From: Epiperipatus broadwayi
Lineage: Eukaryota > Onychophora > Udeonychophora > Euonychophora > Peripatidae
Assembly (NCBI GenBank): GCA_028023455.1
Contig: JAQFVV010006238.1
Location: forward strand, 3,606,572 to 3,670,571
Direction: 5' to 3'
Length of the DNA stretch: 64,000 bases
Every line of letters begins with the position of its first letter. Within the stretch, counting starts at the first letter, position 1. Positions 1 to 12,228 of this stretch are shown here, piece by piece. Made by a program: the position numbers and the translations under genes. Below the pieces are notes generated by a model. That model was not told the origin of the DNA. It ran no database searches and was given only the letters and a program-made list of their open reading frames with translations.

Positions 1-763
1 TGCAGCTCAAATGATGTGATAGATGATTAAAATGGTTACATTTAAGCGCCATTTTATCTATGTAAGTTTGGCTATGGTCATACTATGTTGCAAATATGTT
101 TGCCTAATCATTTAAATTAAGCAATTTTAAATACATGATTGTATAAACATATCTGTCATGTGAATTTATGAAAATATCTGTATTTTTTTTAATGTTTAAA
201 GAAATTAACTTGAATAAAAGATGGTCGTAGTTAAATTCGCTGTACATTCTATTATATTTGATTATTATATTTAATTGTTAATGTTCGTGATATGGAGTTC
301 TATAAATTTTTATATATTTTATATGTTAGAAATATTTTTTTCCTCATGTTGTAGGATTATGTATATTACTTTTGTATTACGTTTATATTAATAATTTATT
401 ATTTTTCGTGGATTTACCTTTTATTTGTATTTTATTGATTGTTATAATGTTGTTTTATGTATTTTTACGTTATAACGATGATATAAAATTATTATATAAA
501 TGCTTGTTAAAGTTTTATCAGTAAAGGGTTTGTAGTATTTATTTTAAAAAATGAATGTATTTTTGAAGAGAGTTATAGAAAAAATAAAAAATAAATCTCA
601 TATGGTTTAACTATAACTATTAAATTGGCTGAATTTAAACAATTTATTATTTAGATTATTTATTTATAATATTTAATAAATTTGATAACAATTTATAATA
701 TGTATCATGAAAGATAAAAACTATATCAAATATTTAATCAATGTAAATTAATAAAATATATAA
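1..763. other. AT-rich spacer, nothing recognised
   Basis: Low-complexity A/T-rich sequence. I see no open frame, repeat boundary or RNA motif that I can support. Confidence 0.6.
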
Positions 764-1115
764 TTAATATATCTTTAGATCATTCATTGAAGTATTGAGA
801 GATATATGTTGAGTAACGAGAAGATCTGGAAAATGAAATACACGGATGAGAGAACAGACAGATTTTACTGACATTCTGAAATGGATTGGGCTGGACATAT
901 TGCCAGAAGAGATGATACATAGTAGATGTATAGTTGAAGTCATAAATGGAATTTCAAGAAATTGCAAAAGTCCCAGAAAGAGACCATATATGTGAATGAA
1001 TAAAGGGGCAGTTTGCTGGTGTGATATGGAAAAACTGGATTAAAGTTGAAAAGATCTTTATTCTGCAATGGATCAATAAAATGGTTGATAATGCTGATGG
1101 CGATGACTTGGATTA
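764..1115 (+). mobile_element. LINE-A 3' fragment, degraded
   Basis: Decayed 3' end of the RTE-like LINE-A family, sense strand plus. It shows the same order of landmarks as the better minus-strand copy at 29957-31590: a remnant of the WxGHIARRDD block around 880-915, the KSPRKRP block around 965-985, and the terminal stretch ending in a purine-rich copy of the FILQWID...NG end around 1055-1100, followed by a GATGAT-like tail. Stops and indels make it non-coding. The terminal landmark is characteristic, so family assignment is fairly safe. Confidence 0.7.
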
Positions 1116-2770
1116 AGTGGTTATTTTTAAACAATCTGGTCTTTGCAGTGCTAGTTGTAGAATGCCTAATGATTGTTGAGGTATTCATTAGCGATATATA
1201 GAGGAAGTGAGAAACATCATACATAGAAGAATTAGATGCTAGATACTTGGAAGTATGTCACATAATTCAATGTCTCATTCTTTACACTTCTCCAATCATG
1301 AAAGAATTTATGTCTGGCAAATATAAAAGTCAGTAATTTTGATTGCTGTTTCACCAATTCACATGTTGGCAGCTGCATTGAGTATTCTTTTGATTACATA
1401 CCAACTGCAGACTGTATTAACATTTTGGCATTTGGATGACTTTTTTATAATGTTGTAAGGTTCAAGATGATAATGCTTCAAGTCACATGGTGGAGGCAGT
1501 TAACAGTTAAATATTGAAAAATCAAGAGCAGCTCTCTACTCTAAAGCTTTCTATTGTAAACATGAGTAATTAGTGATCACCAGATGATAGAAGATTTAAA
1601 TTCCCACTTCCAGATTAATTTCTGGCTTTTACTTTCATTACTGAAGGCTTGAAATTTAAATCTGGAAGAAATGCAGTTAAGAATGGGGATTTACATTCAT
1701 TGCCATAGGGGAAGTCATTGATTAGTCAAGCTTATTATGGCACTACATATTACGGAAACTAAAGTACCAAATGATTTGAGATTATTAGAATTATATATTG
1801 TTTGATGCATGTGATGATCCACTTCTAATGACTTGATTTAAAAATTATTAGATCTTTATTGATGATTTTATATGAGATGTCAATATTCTCCATTAACATT
1901 TCTCAGGGAATTTGTAGCTTTTTTCTACAAGGACTCTAGCAGTACCTCAAATATTACATTATTCCAGTCTGCATAGATAGTTTTTGATATAAATGGTGGC
2001 CTGCTTCACATTATAGTAAGGATGTCATAGATGATTTTCAATATTTAGATCATCAACCTCATATATTTAAGACAAATTGTGCAATAGTGTAGATTTTTAG
2101 TTTTCATTGTGCTAAATGTGTGGGTATATTTATGTATACACAAAATAAATATTATTAGAAATATTATAACAGTAAACTAAAAGTATATGTGTGAATGCCA
2201 GTGGCATTCACAATATTTTATAAAAGCAATTAGCCTAATTGAATAGTCTAATTAATGAAAAACTATAAACTAACTTATCAAGAAAGTTAGATTAATTCGA
2301 ACAAAGGATTAAGATAAAGTAAACAAAGCTTTTGCAACCCTGAATGTTTAGTTCCTGATCAGATTTAATAATAATAGAAGCATTGCTTAAAATAGACAAT
2401 TCTAAAGTAATTTAGTTATCTGATCAGGGGTTGAATACTGTAACTAAAGAGATGGGATAGAAGATGGCCAATCAATGGAGTCTACACTAAAATCAACCAG
2501 AGAAGAAAACAGATCTAGAATAGAATGGAGACAGCACAATTGCTAAGTGAAGCTCTTGAAAGGCAGATGTGCCATTTCCTTGGGTGCCTCAATCAACTCC
2601 CTCCTTCACTTAGCCTTGCAGAGAAGTTTACCCCCAACATTCAAAAGTAAACTTAGGAATTGTAAACAGGTCATACTGATCTTATTATTATTTTGTTACA
2701 CTTTCGGGCCCTTATTGTTATTATATATTTGTGTTATATATATATAATTAAAATTATCCCAAATCCAAAA
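1116..2770. other. Spacer, no gene seen
   Basis: AT-rich sequence with small local dyads only: CTGATCAG-containing segments at about 2353 and 2420 face each other, and a GCTAAGTGAAG / CTTCACTTAGC pair sits at about 2541 and 2605. I see no coding frame or known element. Confidence 0.5.
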
Positions 2771-2774
2771 TTCA

Positions 2775-3340
2775 ACCAGACCAGCATAAAAATAATATTA
2801 AAACACAACCAAAGGTTTCACTGCTACATGCAGACTTCTCAAGTGTAAAGAACTACTAAAACTACACAATATATATAATATTAAACATTACCCACAAATC
2901 TATTCACTTCCCATCCACCCTTAATATTAAAAGAACTCTTAAATAAATTAATTGCTTCAGAATAATAAATTTTCAATAATAAAGATTCTTTAATTCTTCT
3001 TTTGATTTCATTTCTCTCAAAGAAGACAACCTTAGCTTCATCAAAATCAATAGTGTGGCCTGTATCTTTTTCATGGACATACAAAGCAGAACTAAGATAT
3101 CTATTTTTAACTCTACTTTTATGAAACTTTATCCTTTCATTTAAACTCAAACTACTCTGACCTATGTAAACCTCCTTACAAAATAAACAAGGAATAAAAT
3201 ATACTACACCAGGAATAGTCTTTCTATCAAAAATTTATTTTGTATTATTTAATAAATTATTCAATGTAACATCCCTTTTCCAAGCAATTTTCTTATTTCC
3301 AAACAATTTACTATTTCTACATACAATTATATATATATAT
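2775..3340 (-). mobile_element. Penelope-like element, GIY-YIG endonuclease end
   Basis: C-terminal part of a Penelope-like retroelement polyprotein, followed by its 3' untranslated region. Read on the minus strand from about 3330, it gives the linker (KLFGNKKIAWKRDVTL), then a GVVYFIPC start, a CxxC pair, the YIGQS motif of GIY-YIG nucleases, then SLNERIKFHKSRVKNR and the HEKDTGHTIDFDEAKVV block with a conserved His-Asp region. The frame ends at 2881. The open part covers 2881-3150; one in-frame TAA lies just upstream of the GVVYF start, and the RT domain is absent, so this is a 5'-truncated dead copy. The stretch 2775-2880 looks like the GAAAC-containing 3' region seen after such elements. 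In this class the GIY-YIG nuclease nicks target DNA for integration. Penelope-like elements are one of the groups known to carry hammerhead ribozymes. Confidence 0.8.
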
Positions 3341-3344
3341 ATTT

Positions 3345-3545
3345 GCAATCCAGCAGGAAATAGAGTGCCATTGGACACAGCACATTGTCATGACCTGGAG
3401 TTCAATTCCACGTTACATGCAAATTTAAGCATTCTGATCAATAACCAACTGAACTAGTCATACTATTATTGATCAGTAAATGGGTATCTAGCTATTTTTT
3501 GTGGAGGGATGCTGGAAAGGTTTTGCCTTACTGTTTTCGATCAAA
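3345..3545 (+). mobile_element. tRNA-derived SINE, family 1
   Basis: A B-box-like motif (GGAGTTCAATTCC, about 3401-3413) preceded by an A-box-like stretch suggests a tRNA-type head. The body ends in a motif, CAGTAAATGGGTATCTAGCT at about 3475-3494, that recurs at 17940-17975 and 53370-53410 on the other strand. The three-fold recurrence supports a dispersed SINE. Ends are not resolved. Confidence 0.6.
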
Positions 3546-4060
3546 GTATGTTGAAAGCATGCTCAGTGTGAATAAAATTAAAGTGCAAGTTAGTCTACCT
3601 TTTCTGCCAAATGTATATAACATTTAAATAATATTACTTTGAAATTATATATTAAACATCTTAAGGTACTAATGGTGATTTCAAGGAATCATTTTCAATC
3701 TCTTGGCTTCTATGATTAACTGTTGAAAGTTAGTGTTGAAACATGTTAACATTCATACTATTGACAGAAGATTAATATGGATAACAGAAGATTAATATGG
3801 ATAATTTTATGGCAACAGGAAAAATTATCAGCTTAAAATTCACTTAAAATCTTTTACTTATTATCTGTCTTGATATTCATCATATATTCATGTTTTGATT
3901 TTAATACAGTCTTTATGATTATTTTAGTTCACAAAATTAGTCCTGGCTTTCATAAAGCAGCTGGTGTTTTATTTTTTACTGCATTTGTTAATTAATGTAA
4001 TTAATAACCCATTATATATTGAACCGGGTGGGGTATTAGATCGAATTAGGAAACAAAATC
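3546..4060. other. Spacer, nothing recognised
   Basis: AT-rich. A short tandem duplication of ATAACAGAAGATTAATATGG-like sequence sits at 3766-3801; nothing else is supportable. Confidence 0.5.
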
Positions 4061-4071
4061 TATCATGAAAA

Positions 4072-4485
4072 TGATTGGCTAATAAGCGCGAGACGTTTGC
4101 AGTCTCTCAGTTTAATTTCAAATACTGTTTGTGCTTTATAAATTGAATATTATTTGCATACATTAATGCAAGTTATAACATTTAAAAACTACTGCATAGT
4201 AAATCGTAGGATTTCATTCTGTATGTTTGTAATTTAAACTCAGTGAATTAAATGTGAATATGTTTGAAGATTCACGCTTTCAAATGTAAGTACTTCAGAC
4301 TGGCTTGGATATATAGAAAGACAAGTAAAGAGGAGGGTGGACACCCTCTTCTTGTTAAATTCTCTGTCTTGTATTTACGATTTGATCGCTATTAATAACA
4401 CCTGATTGGCTAATAAGCACAAGAGGTTTGCAGTCTCTCAGTTTAATTTCAAATACTGTTTGCACTTTATAAATTAAATATTCTT
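4072..4485. repeat. Two ~80-bp direct repeats around a hairpin
   Basis: The segment at 4072-4155 (starting TGATTGGCTAATAAGC) recurs at 4403-4485 with few changes, an offset of 331 bp. Between the copies, 4328-4353 forms a hairpin with a 12-bp stem (one G.U) and a 2-nt loop. The arrangement could be a tandem duplication or a pair of short terminal repeats; no coding sequence lies between. Confidence 0.65.
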
Positions 4486-4495
4486 TAATATAATA

Positions 4496-7015
4496 GAAAT
4501 TGTGAAACAATATTGTAAAACTTACTGTTATATATACAAAATGATATTATAAACTTATATATTCGATCTACACTAATGCAATTTAATTATTGCACCACCA
4601 CAGTCCATTAGGCAGAGAAGCATCATATCCAGAGGGTACCCATGCCCAAGCTAGAGCTATATATAAAATATATATAACTGTGATCATGTTTGAAGGGCAT
4701 AGATCTTTTCGGCTGCAGAATTCAACACCTATCATTCAAAGCACTTTTTTGTTTCGGAGAGAACTCCAGGAGCCAGTTAATTACTAGAAGTAAATAACGC
4801 ATTTTGAACGATGGCAAACTAACTTAGCACCTAAGAAATTCCAACTAGCTCAATCAAAAGGATAATATAATAAATTACTGCCTTAATTAGTGATATGAGT
4901 AAAGAATTGACCGATAAAATATGAAGTTTTAAAGATAATTTAATTTAACTAAATACTTATTATTGTAAATTTCAAACTACTTTTATAAATTCTCAATTAG
5001 TCTAACAATGATATTTTTACATAATGACCACACACATTCTTAATTCATACAATAAAATATAACAAAGTTTTAAATAATACAAGGCATTTAAAACATGCAC
5101 ATCAATAGTTCATTTTATGCATGATATAGAGTTCATTTATTTTACTGACTTTGGAGGCTTCACATTATTGCAATGGCTACATTAATATCAGAAATGAAAT
5201 AAGAAAATGTTTTTTATTATCTATAGGATTTTGGACGTTGAATTTTTGCTGTTTGCTGCTTCACGTGAGTTTTTCCAACCAGTTGGATTTGAGGTTTTTT
5301 TGTGGAGGTTCCTATGATTGCTATTTCATGATCCACTTATATAAGACAGTTAAATATCTCTGGCGGCTTCAACTTTATTAGGCAGGCATTACTTTTATCG
5401 GGCAGGTTGCTGATGTTCCATCGGACTGAGGCTGGAGTCTGGCCGTATGCTTCTGATGGCTGCTAACACTGCATTGTCTTTAGATACATGAAAAACACTG
5501 ACTGACTGAAGACTGATTGTATAACTTATTGTAAACTGATTGAATGATGAAACCCTGACTATTTATGTGATGACCTGGTGCCATTTTTTAAATTAGTTTA
5601 TATACTCGCCAGCTATATCCATTGTTGAAAATTCATCCACTGCTCTCAATTAAATTTTTGATAAGATTTTAATTAATTAATTAATCCTGTTTTTAATTAG
5701 TAGCCATTGCTAATTCATTTCTTTTAAGTAGCTTCTGAATATTCGCAATATTTGAGGGAATTTCCAATTATATATTTTCATTCATTTTTTTAATATTTAA
5801 CTTTCATATTCCATTTTATTAACTCGCACACATTTTACTATTCCTTTATATTTACATCTCGTTATTAACACACATTTATATTTACATTTCTTTAAATTAA
5901 ATGAAAAGAGGTATTTTTAATTTTATGTATAAGATTAATTTCTAAGTTTATGTACAAGATTTATTTCCAAACTGCTATAGCTTTAACTTTTAATTACTTG
6001 AAATTCAACTACTTTTAGCTTTTCTAAGTTACATTTTCTACCCCCCCCTCTAATTACTCTTTAATACATAAAACTATGAATTAATTAACTTTTAGCAAGC
6101 TGTATTTTGTTTTAAACTACTAATAAAACTCTTCAGGCTTCTATAAATTTATTTATTTTCCAACTCTTTTTAATTCAATTATTTACGGACAGATTATTCT
6201 GCAGTAATTGTATCATTTATTAATTAATTTTAAAACTTTTCGTTGTTTATGAAAATTTTTATTTTTAATAATTGTAAACAATTTTCCATGGAGTGCTATT
6301 ATGCATTAGCGGTACAACATATATATATATATATTGCGATGATCGCACATACTGCGGTCACACATATAAATATTAAACATTCAAAGAATATTAAATATTA
6401 TGTTTGGGAGAAAAAAAAGAAAAAAAAGCGAGCTTGGAAAAAATTTACAGAACAAAGAAATGTTTCAACTAATTGAAAAAGGAGAGGGAATTAGAATCAA
6501 AAGATTCTTATCTTTTACCCTCCAAAGTTCGGGTTTTGGTGAAATTAAAATATAAAATTAGAGATATTGGAAATGTATGTTAAAAAATAAAGCGATAAAG
6601 AAATATAAATAAAATGCAAGTTAAAATCCGATTTTGAAAGAAAGTAAAGTTTAAAAAAAATAAAAAAACCTTTAATAGCGCGCAAAACCTAGAAAGTTAA
6701 ACATGATCAAAAGATAAGGATCTGGGTTTTAAAGTACACATTTGACGATAAACGAAATGCGTGTATGGAGTGTATTTGAAGCAGGATATAGACAGAAATA
6801 ATAAATGCTTGTCCAAATTTAAAAAAAAAGTAAAAAAGAAAACATGTATTAAAATCTGTTTAATTAAAATCAAGAATATTGAAATACATAGTGCTACGAG
6901 AGTGGGTAAAACCAATTTACGTATGGCCGAAGGCATAGTAAGAAAGAAGGTGTGAATAAAAGTGAAACAAAGGATTGGAAGGACAAAGGCTGGTGGAATT
7001 TTTTAATTAAGAAAT
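4496..7015. other. Spacer, no gene seen
   Basis: AT-rich with homopolymer runs (for example AAAAAAAAGAAAAAAAAG at 6411-6428). Short open frames here have biased A/T codons and no domain. Confidence 0.5.
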
Positions 7016-8095
7016 AAAAGTTTTTCAAGAGAGATTAGAGCTAGAGACTTCGTGTTGAGAGGGTGGTAAAACACAGCTTCGATAATCAACCGATATACTT
7101 AGCAAATATGACTTTTAACATTGGTGCTTCATCTAGAATGGCTGGCTAAGGCCATCATGATCGCTGGTCGATCCGGACTTACTGTACTAATGGTTCTTGT
7201 CAATATGTAATAATCGCCGTTGTAGCGCCTGCCGATGGATTCATTTTGTTGCCTTGTCCTCGATGCCTTGTTCTTGATGCCTCGTCCATAATGCCTTAAC
7301 ACTGAGAAGCTATACACAACAAAATCTAACCTACGAGCGACTGTCCCTCCTAAAGAAGTGGAGAAATCCATGTGACGGTTGGCAGGATGTGGGATAAATT
7401 CAGAGACTAAAACCTAGGTAAAGATACATACTATTTTTTTATATATTTCAATGTGCACATCATTTACTTAGACAATGGCCACATGCGTTTTGTGACTGAT
7501 AAAGACATTCTTGAATTTTTTTTTTGATAAATACCCAGAATGACGATTTATAAATGTACCCTCATTTATAAGAGTTTTTTATGTGTTCTTTTCCTTGTAG
7601 CACTATAGATTATAATCTGTTTTATTTAATGTAAATGTGTTTTATAAATTTGTTTTTTATGATTGATTTATTCTATTAAATATATATTTTTTCTATTTAA
7701 ATCTGTCTTGTCTCGTTCTTCGCCACGTTCAAAAAAGGATAGTCTAGTCTTAGGGTGGGAAAACTATTATTCATTTTTTTTTGGATTATTGAATTAACAC
7801 GTGAAATTTGGTGGTGCAGTGTTTGATTCCGTTAAATTTATAAATCATCCAAGCGCTGTAACTCTGTCCAATCTTACAGCAGTCGGGAGAAAGTTGATCG
7901 GGAAACATAACCTGGGGCTATATCCGTATAGCATACAGGTTCGGTCAAATACGGAGATAGACTCATCTATTTCTGTATTTCTCTCTGCTTGCGGTAACGG
8001 AAAGTGGACGATTTTTTGAATTATAGAGTTCCCCATTATGTACACATAAAAGGGAAGTGTAGCCTTCGATCGTCGTGTGCCCGTTACAATATATA
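7016..8095. other. Higher-GC segment of unknown nature
   Basis: Two stretches, about 7100-7400 and 7800-8090, are visibly richer in G and C than their surroundings and contain many CpGs. A dyad, AATACGGAGATAGA / TCTATTTCTGTATT, lies at 7949-7981. An ACATTGGTGCTTCATC string at 7117-7132 is reminiscent of the junction between an LTR and a primer-binding site, but I found no matching LTR pair. Possibly a decayed LTR element or another old insertion. Confidence 0.35.
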
Positions 8096-8390
8096 TAATA
8101 GCAGTATTTAAAATAAGTCTAAAAGAGTGCTAAGTAAATTTATTCAAGCCTCATGTTTGTGGGTGCCAAACATAACAGTATTTAAATCTATAAGGGGAGC
8201 ATGCAAATAGAAATCAATATTTCTCAAAATTACCTGACAAATTCAACATTAGACATAATGATAATAAATACATGAAATATATAGAATGCTTATCATATGT
8301 TCAGGCTAGCTAATATAATAATACATGAATATATATAAATAGAGATTCTCTAGTGTTTTCCTGAAGATTTGTGATGATGGTGTTCTAGTT

Positions 8391-8530
8391 GTATTTTTAT
8401 ATTGGACTATTTCCATCATCTAATATGCCTATTACAGTTAAATGTATTTGGAATATTTAAATAAAGTTAAATTTTTCTGAAGACATTCAGTACGCCTATT
8501 AGATGATGGAAATAATACAATATAAAAATA
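8391..8530. repeat. Foldback element copy 1
   Basis: Inverted arms at about 8391-8426 and 8494-8530 (TTTCCATCATCTAATA and its complement at the core) enclose about 70 bp. The same arms recur at 32145-32195 and 32535-32590. Probably a non-autonomous foldback or MITE-type element. Confidence 0.6.
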
Positions 8531-8531
8531 C

Positions 8532-8930
8532 AAAGAGATTCTTAAAGTTTAGAATAATGTGGAGAAGAATGTAATTAAATAAATCCCTTAGATTAGTAAT
8601 ATATAGTTTAAATTACAAAGGGATTTTGTATGAATTCAGACTAAATATTCAAACTTTTATACATTATTAAAATTATTTACTCCACCAATATCTTATTAAT
8701 TTATATTTAACTTTTTCGGTATTCACTTAACATAATTCATTATCAGTTGCAGTGTATATAAAGATGTTGATAAGAGAAAAGTTTAATTAACACAAATGAA
8801 AATTTATTAATATAAACAAGAATAAGAAAATATATGTAATTAAGAAGCGAATAGAATATTCATTGTTGAATAGTTTCTCAAAACATTTATTAAACTAATT
8901 AATATGGATGATATATTACAAATATGGAGA
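8532..8930. other. Spacer, nothing recognised
   Basis: AT-rich sequence between the foldback element and the 3' end of LINE-E. Confidence 0.5.
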
Positions 8931-9002
8931 TGAGTTACGGAACTAACATTATTGAGTTAAACAGGGTTAGGTATTTAGTGTTTAAGTTCTTTGTTAACTT
9001 TA

Positions 9003-12000
9003 TTAGAGAGTCTGATATAGCTTCCATGTCTGTTGAAAAATGAATGTTGTGGCAAGAGTTTTGTCTCTTTGTTTAATTTTCTCTATGCTTTGAATAAATA
9101 ATGAGTTTTCATCTGGCTTGGGATGTTGGTATTGTGCCTTGCACCTTACAATCCAAATGGCATAGGTGATGAAAATTGACAGCCTGATTGTAGGAATATC
9201 TCTTCCATGAATGCATTTTTTTATATTAAGTCTTTTGTAGTAGTCTATCTTTGAATTGTTAAATATTATTGTTTTAATATTACCTAGACCCATGCATGTT
9301 TTAATTATGTGGCCAAATGTTTCCTCATCCCTGCCACAGCTGTGGCAAATTGATTGGACTTTGGTGATTAGACCTTTTATATCTGAGGAACCAGTTGACC
9401 GGCATGGCATCCAGATTAATTTTAAGTAAGTAATCTAAGTATTTTGGTTCTAGAGCCCAATACTTGAATAGGGTAATCAGCTTGTGATTAGTTATTCCTA
9501 ATCTTGTAGTAGAGATTTGATTATTTTGTTTTAGGATGCGATGGGCATCCCATAGCTTGATCTTGCTTTGATAGTTGTTATGGGCATTTGTATTTTGTTG
9601 CATTGTTGTCAGGATTAGATGGTCAAGCCAGCTTAATTTTTTGGGGGGTGGTGTGTCGGTAGGAATTATGGATTCAGTGATCTGGTCATGGCCATACTTT
9701 TGGACTAGATTATATATCAGAGTGTGTGATTTCTGATAGTTAATTGAAGTGATGGAATGTAGTGACATTTCATTTAATCTTTTGTTTTCCTGCATGTTTC
9801 TCATGCTGATGGAAACAGTTTGTCCTTTCCATAGTAATCTTGAGCAATATTGCTCAATTTTCTTGATGAATGTTTTATTTGCATTCATCATTGGCAGGTA
9901 GTATGCAATTTTGCTGTAAATCTTTATATTTAGCAGTGAAACCTTACCATAGAGCGAAAGGTATACCTTTGAGAGGGTCTTAGTGATCTGGTCTGTGGAC
10001 TGGAGGATTTTTGCCTGAAGTTCTTTAGACATTGCTGATTGCGATTTTGAAATATTAAATCCCAGAAATTTCTGTGGTTCAGCTTGGAAGCGCGATTTGA
10101 TTTTTTTTCCAGATAGGATAGACCAAGCTGTGGATTTGCCTGTATTTATTTTTAGGTCTGATAGATTTGTATATTTGTCCAATATTTTATATAGTGTGTT
10201 TAGATATTTCTGAGTTGGCAGAATGATCAAGACATCATCCATGTAAGCGATTGCTTTGATCGCTCTTTTGAGTCTGGGTATATATACTCCAGGTAAGTTA
10301 TCTTCAATGTCTTTAAGAAGTGGATTGATGTAGCAGGCAAACAGGAGAGCACTGAGTGGAGATCCTTGTGGGATTGAAGTATTCGGAGTAAAACTGTTTG
10401 TATATACTCCATTGAGTGATATGTGAATTTCCCTATTGTGTAGTAAATTGTCCAATATCTGAATTATCTGGGAGGGAACACCAAGGCCCTCCAAAATATT
10501 CAGCAGTGTGCTGATATTGACTGAGTCAAATGCCTCGGATATGTCAAGTTGTACGGCAATGGGCTTGGATTTTCTGTTGGTTCTGATGTAATCCAAGAGT
10601 ATTTTGGTTTCACCAATCGCCGTGAGTGCTGAGGAGCCTTTTTTGGCATACTGAGAGGGCATGATATGACTCAGGATTTTATGTTGTATCTTATCTTTAA
10701 TGACACCCTCTATAATCTTTATTAAGAGTGGAGACATGGATATGGGTCTTATGTTGTTTATATCAGTAGGGTCTTTGCTCTTTTTCATAAATGGCACCAA
10801 TGCAACTGGATATAAATTTTTAATGAACCTTTGCTTTTGCGCAAGATGGTCAATCATTAACATGATGATTGGGACAGTAAAATTGCTTAAGTGGGAGAGA
10901 AGAAATTTAGGTATCCCACGCATTCCAGGATGGATGCTGTCTGGAAGGGAGCATAGTTTGTTTTTAATATCTTGGACTGTGATCAAATGATCATCACTGG
11001 ATGAATGTCTTGTCCAATCATGATCTACTGATGAGTTTTGTTTTTTTAATTTGTTTTCAAAGTGTAGTTTAATTTTTTCAAGCATGTGGTATCCAGTCAT
11101 GCTGGTGCCCTGATGTTTAATTAGTATTGGAATATTTTGTTTTTTCTGTGGCCCCAGGGCCCACTGAGATATCCTCTAGTCCAACAATATTGAGGAGCCA
11201 GATATAGCAAGGGCTTTTTGCTTTGCTTTATATTCATTCTTAAGTGAGATGATGTCATCTATCGAGTTGCTTTCAGTAGAGAACTGTTTAAGTTGAGCAT
11301 TAATGTTCTCTAGGTCCTTTAATAATGAGGTTGGGCACTTTGACCTGCGGGAGTACTGGACTATTAGAGTTTGGAGAACTCCCACTAGTGCAAACCAAGC
11401 CTCTTCAGGTGGTCTTGAAAGTATATCTATTTTCCTAAATAGAATATATGCCTCTGATGGGATGGCTTCAGTTATGTTGGCCTTTGTTAGCATTCTAATC
11501 GTTTTGTTGTGATTCAGTTGTGTGAGGTTATCAATTTGCATTGAGATGACCACTTTGCAGTGGTCAGAGAATGCTACAGGCTGAAGCACTGCCTCCATAA
11601 TGTAGTGGAATTCGGGTGTGTAAAAGACCAGATCTATCAAAGATTTGTGTCTTCTGGTATAGAATGAAAAAGCACTATCTGGAAAAAAACCTTCCCCACT
11701 AAGAAAGCTTCTATTCAGAAGATGAAGGTATTTATTGACAAATTCTCCATAGGAAGTGTTAAAATCCCCAACAATCACTGTTGGCCAGCTACTGGTGGAG
11801 ATTATCAGGTTGATGCTATTAACTATTTTAATATATGAACTGACATTGTTAGGAGTGTATATGTATATAGCATTAAAGGTGGTAGTTCCATATGTGAGTT
11901 TGATAGATATTATATTTTTGTCTGTGTAAGTAATTTTAAAACTATCTGGAGCATTTTTACTATTTATAATTATGCCTACTCCTCCAGCTGCTACATTACT

Positions 12001-12228
12001 AGTGCTAAACTGAGTGTAACCCAATTTGGATAGTTCTTCCATGATAATACTGCTGGAGTTTATGTGATATTTAGTTTCTCCCATGAATAGTATATGTGGT
12101 AGGTTGTTTTGAAACCAGTGATTTATGTCATATACACGGGCAGTGGAGTTGATGCCTCTTATATTCAACCCCACAATCTTATAATTAATAGTCTGCACTA
12201 TGTTGGTGACCGCTATAGATAACCGCAA
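9003..12228 (-). pseudogene. LINE-E ORF2, endonuclease-reverse transcriptase, broken
   Basis: Endonuclease part (12228-11176): LNIRG (residues 21-25), GET (50-52), GGVGIII (83-89), GDFN (154-157) and SDH (221-223), the ordered catalytic motifs of APE-type LINE nucleases. A TAG at 11176-11178 interrupts, and the same frame then continues into the RT (11100-9325): KGSSALTAIGETK, LDISEAFDSV, PQGSPLSALLF and AYMDD (residues 285-289 of that segment), then thumb and connection. A +/-1-nt indel near 9360-9400 moves the remainder (9410-9003) to another frame, which holds the C-terminal CHSCGRDEETFGHIIKTC zinc-like motif. ORF2 overlaps the end of ORF1 by 44-77 nt in the +1 frame, and I see no ATG before the first endonuclease motif, so translation would need frameshifting or reinitiation unless the start was lost. 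Confidence 0.85.

Noticed and set aside
7117-7140. LTR end followed by primer-binding site
   Set aside because: The ACATTGGTGCTTCATC string is suggestive, but no matching LTR pair, polypurine tract or gag-pol domain was found.
10700-10990. Plus-strand frame inside LINE-E
   Set aside because: Shadow of the reverse transcriptase frame on the minus strand; the same holds for 11303, 12315, 12476 and 12959.
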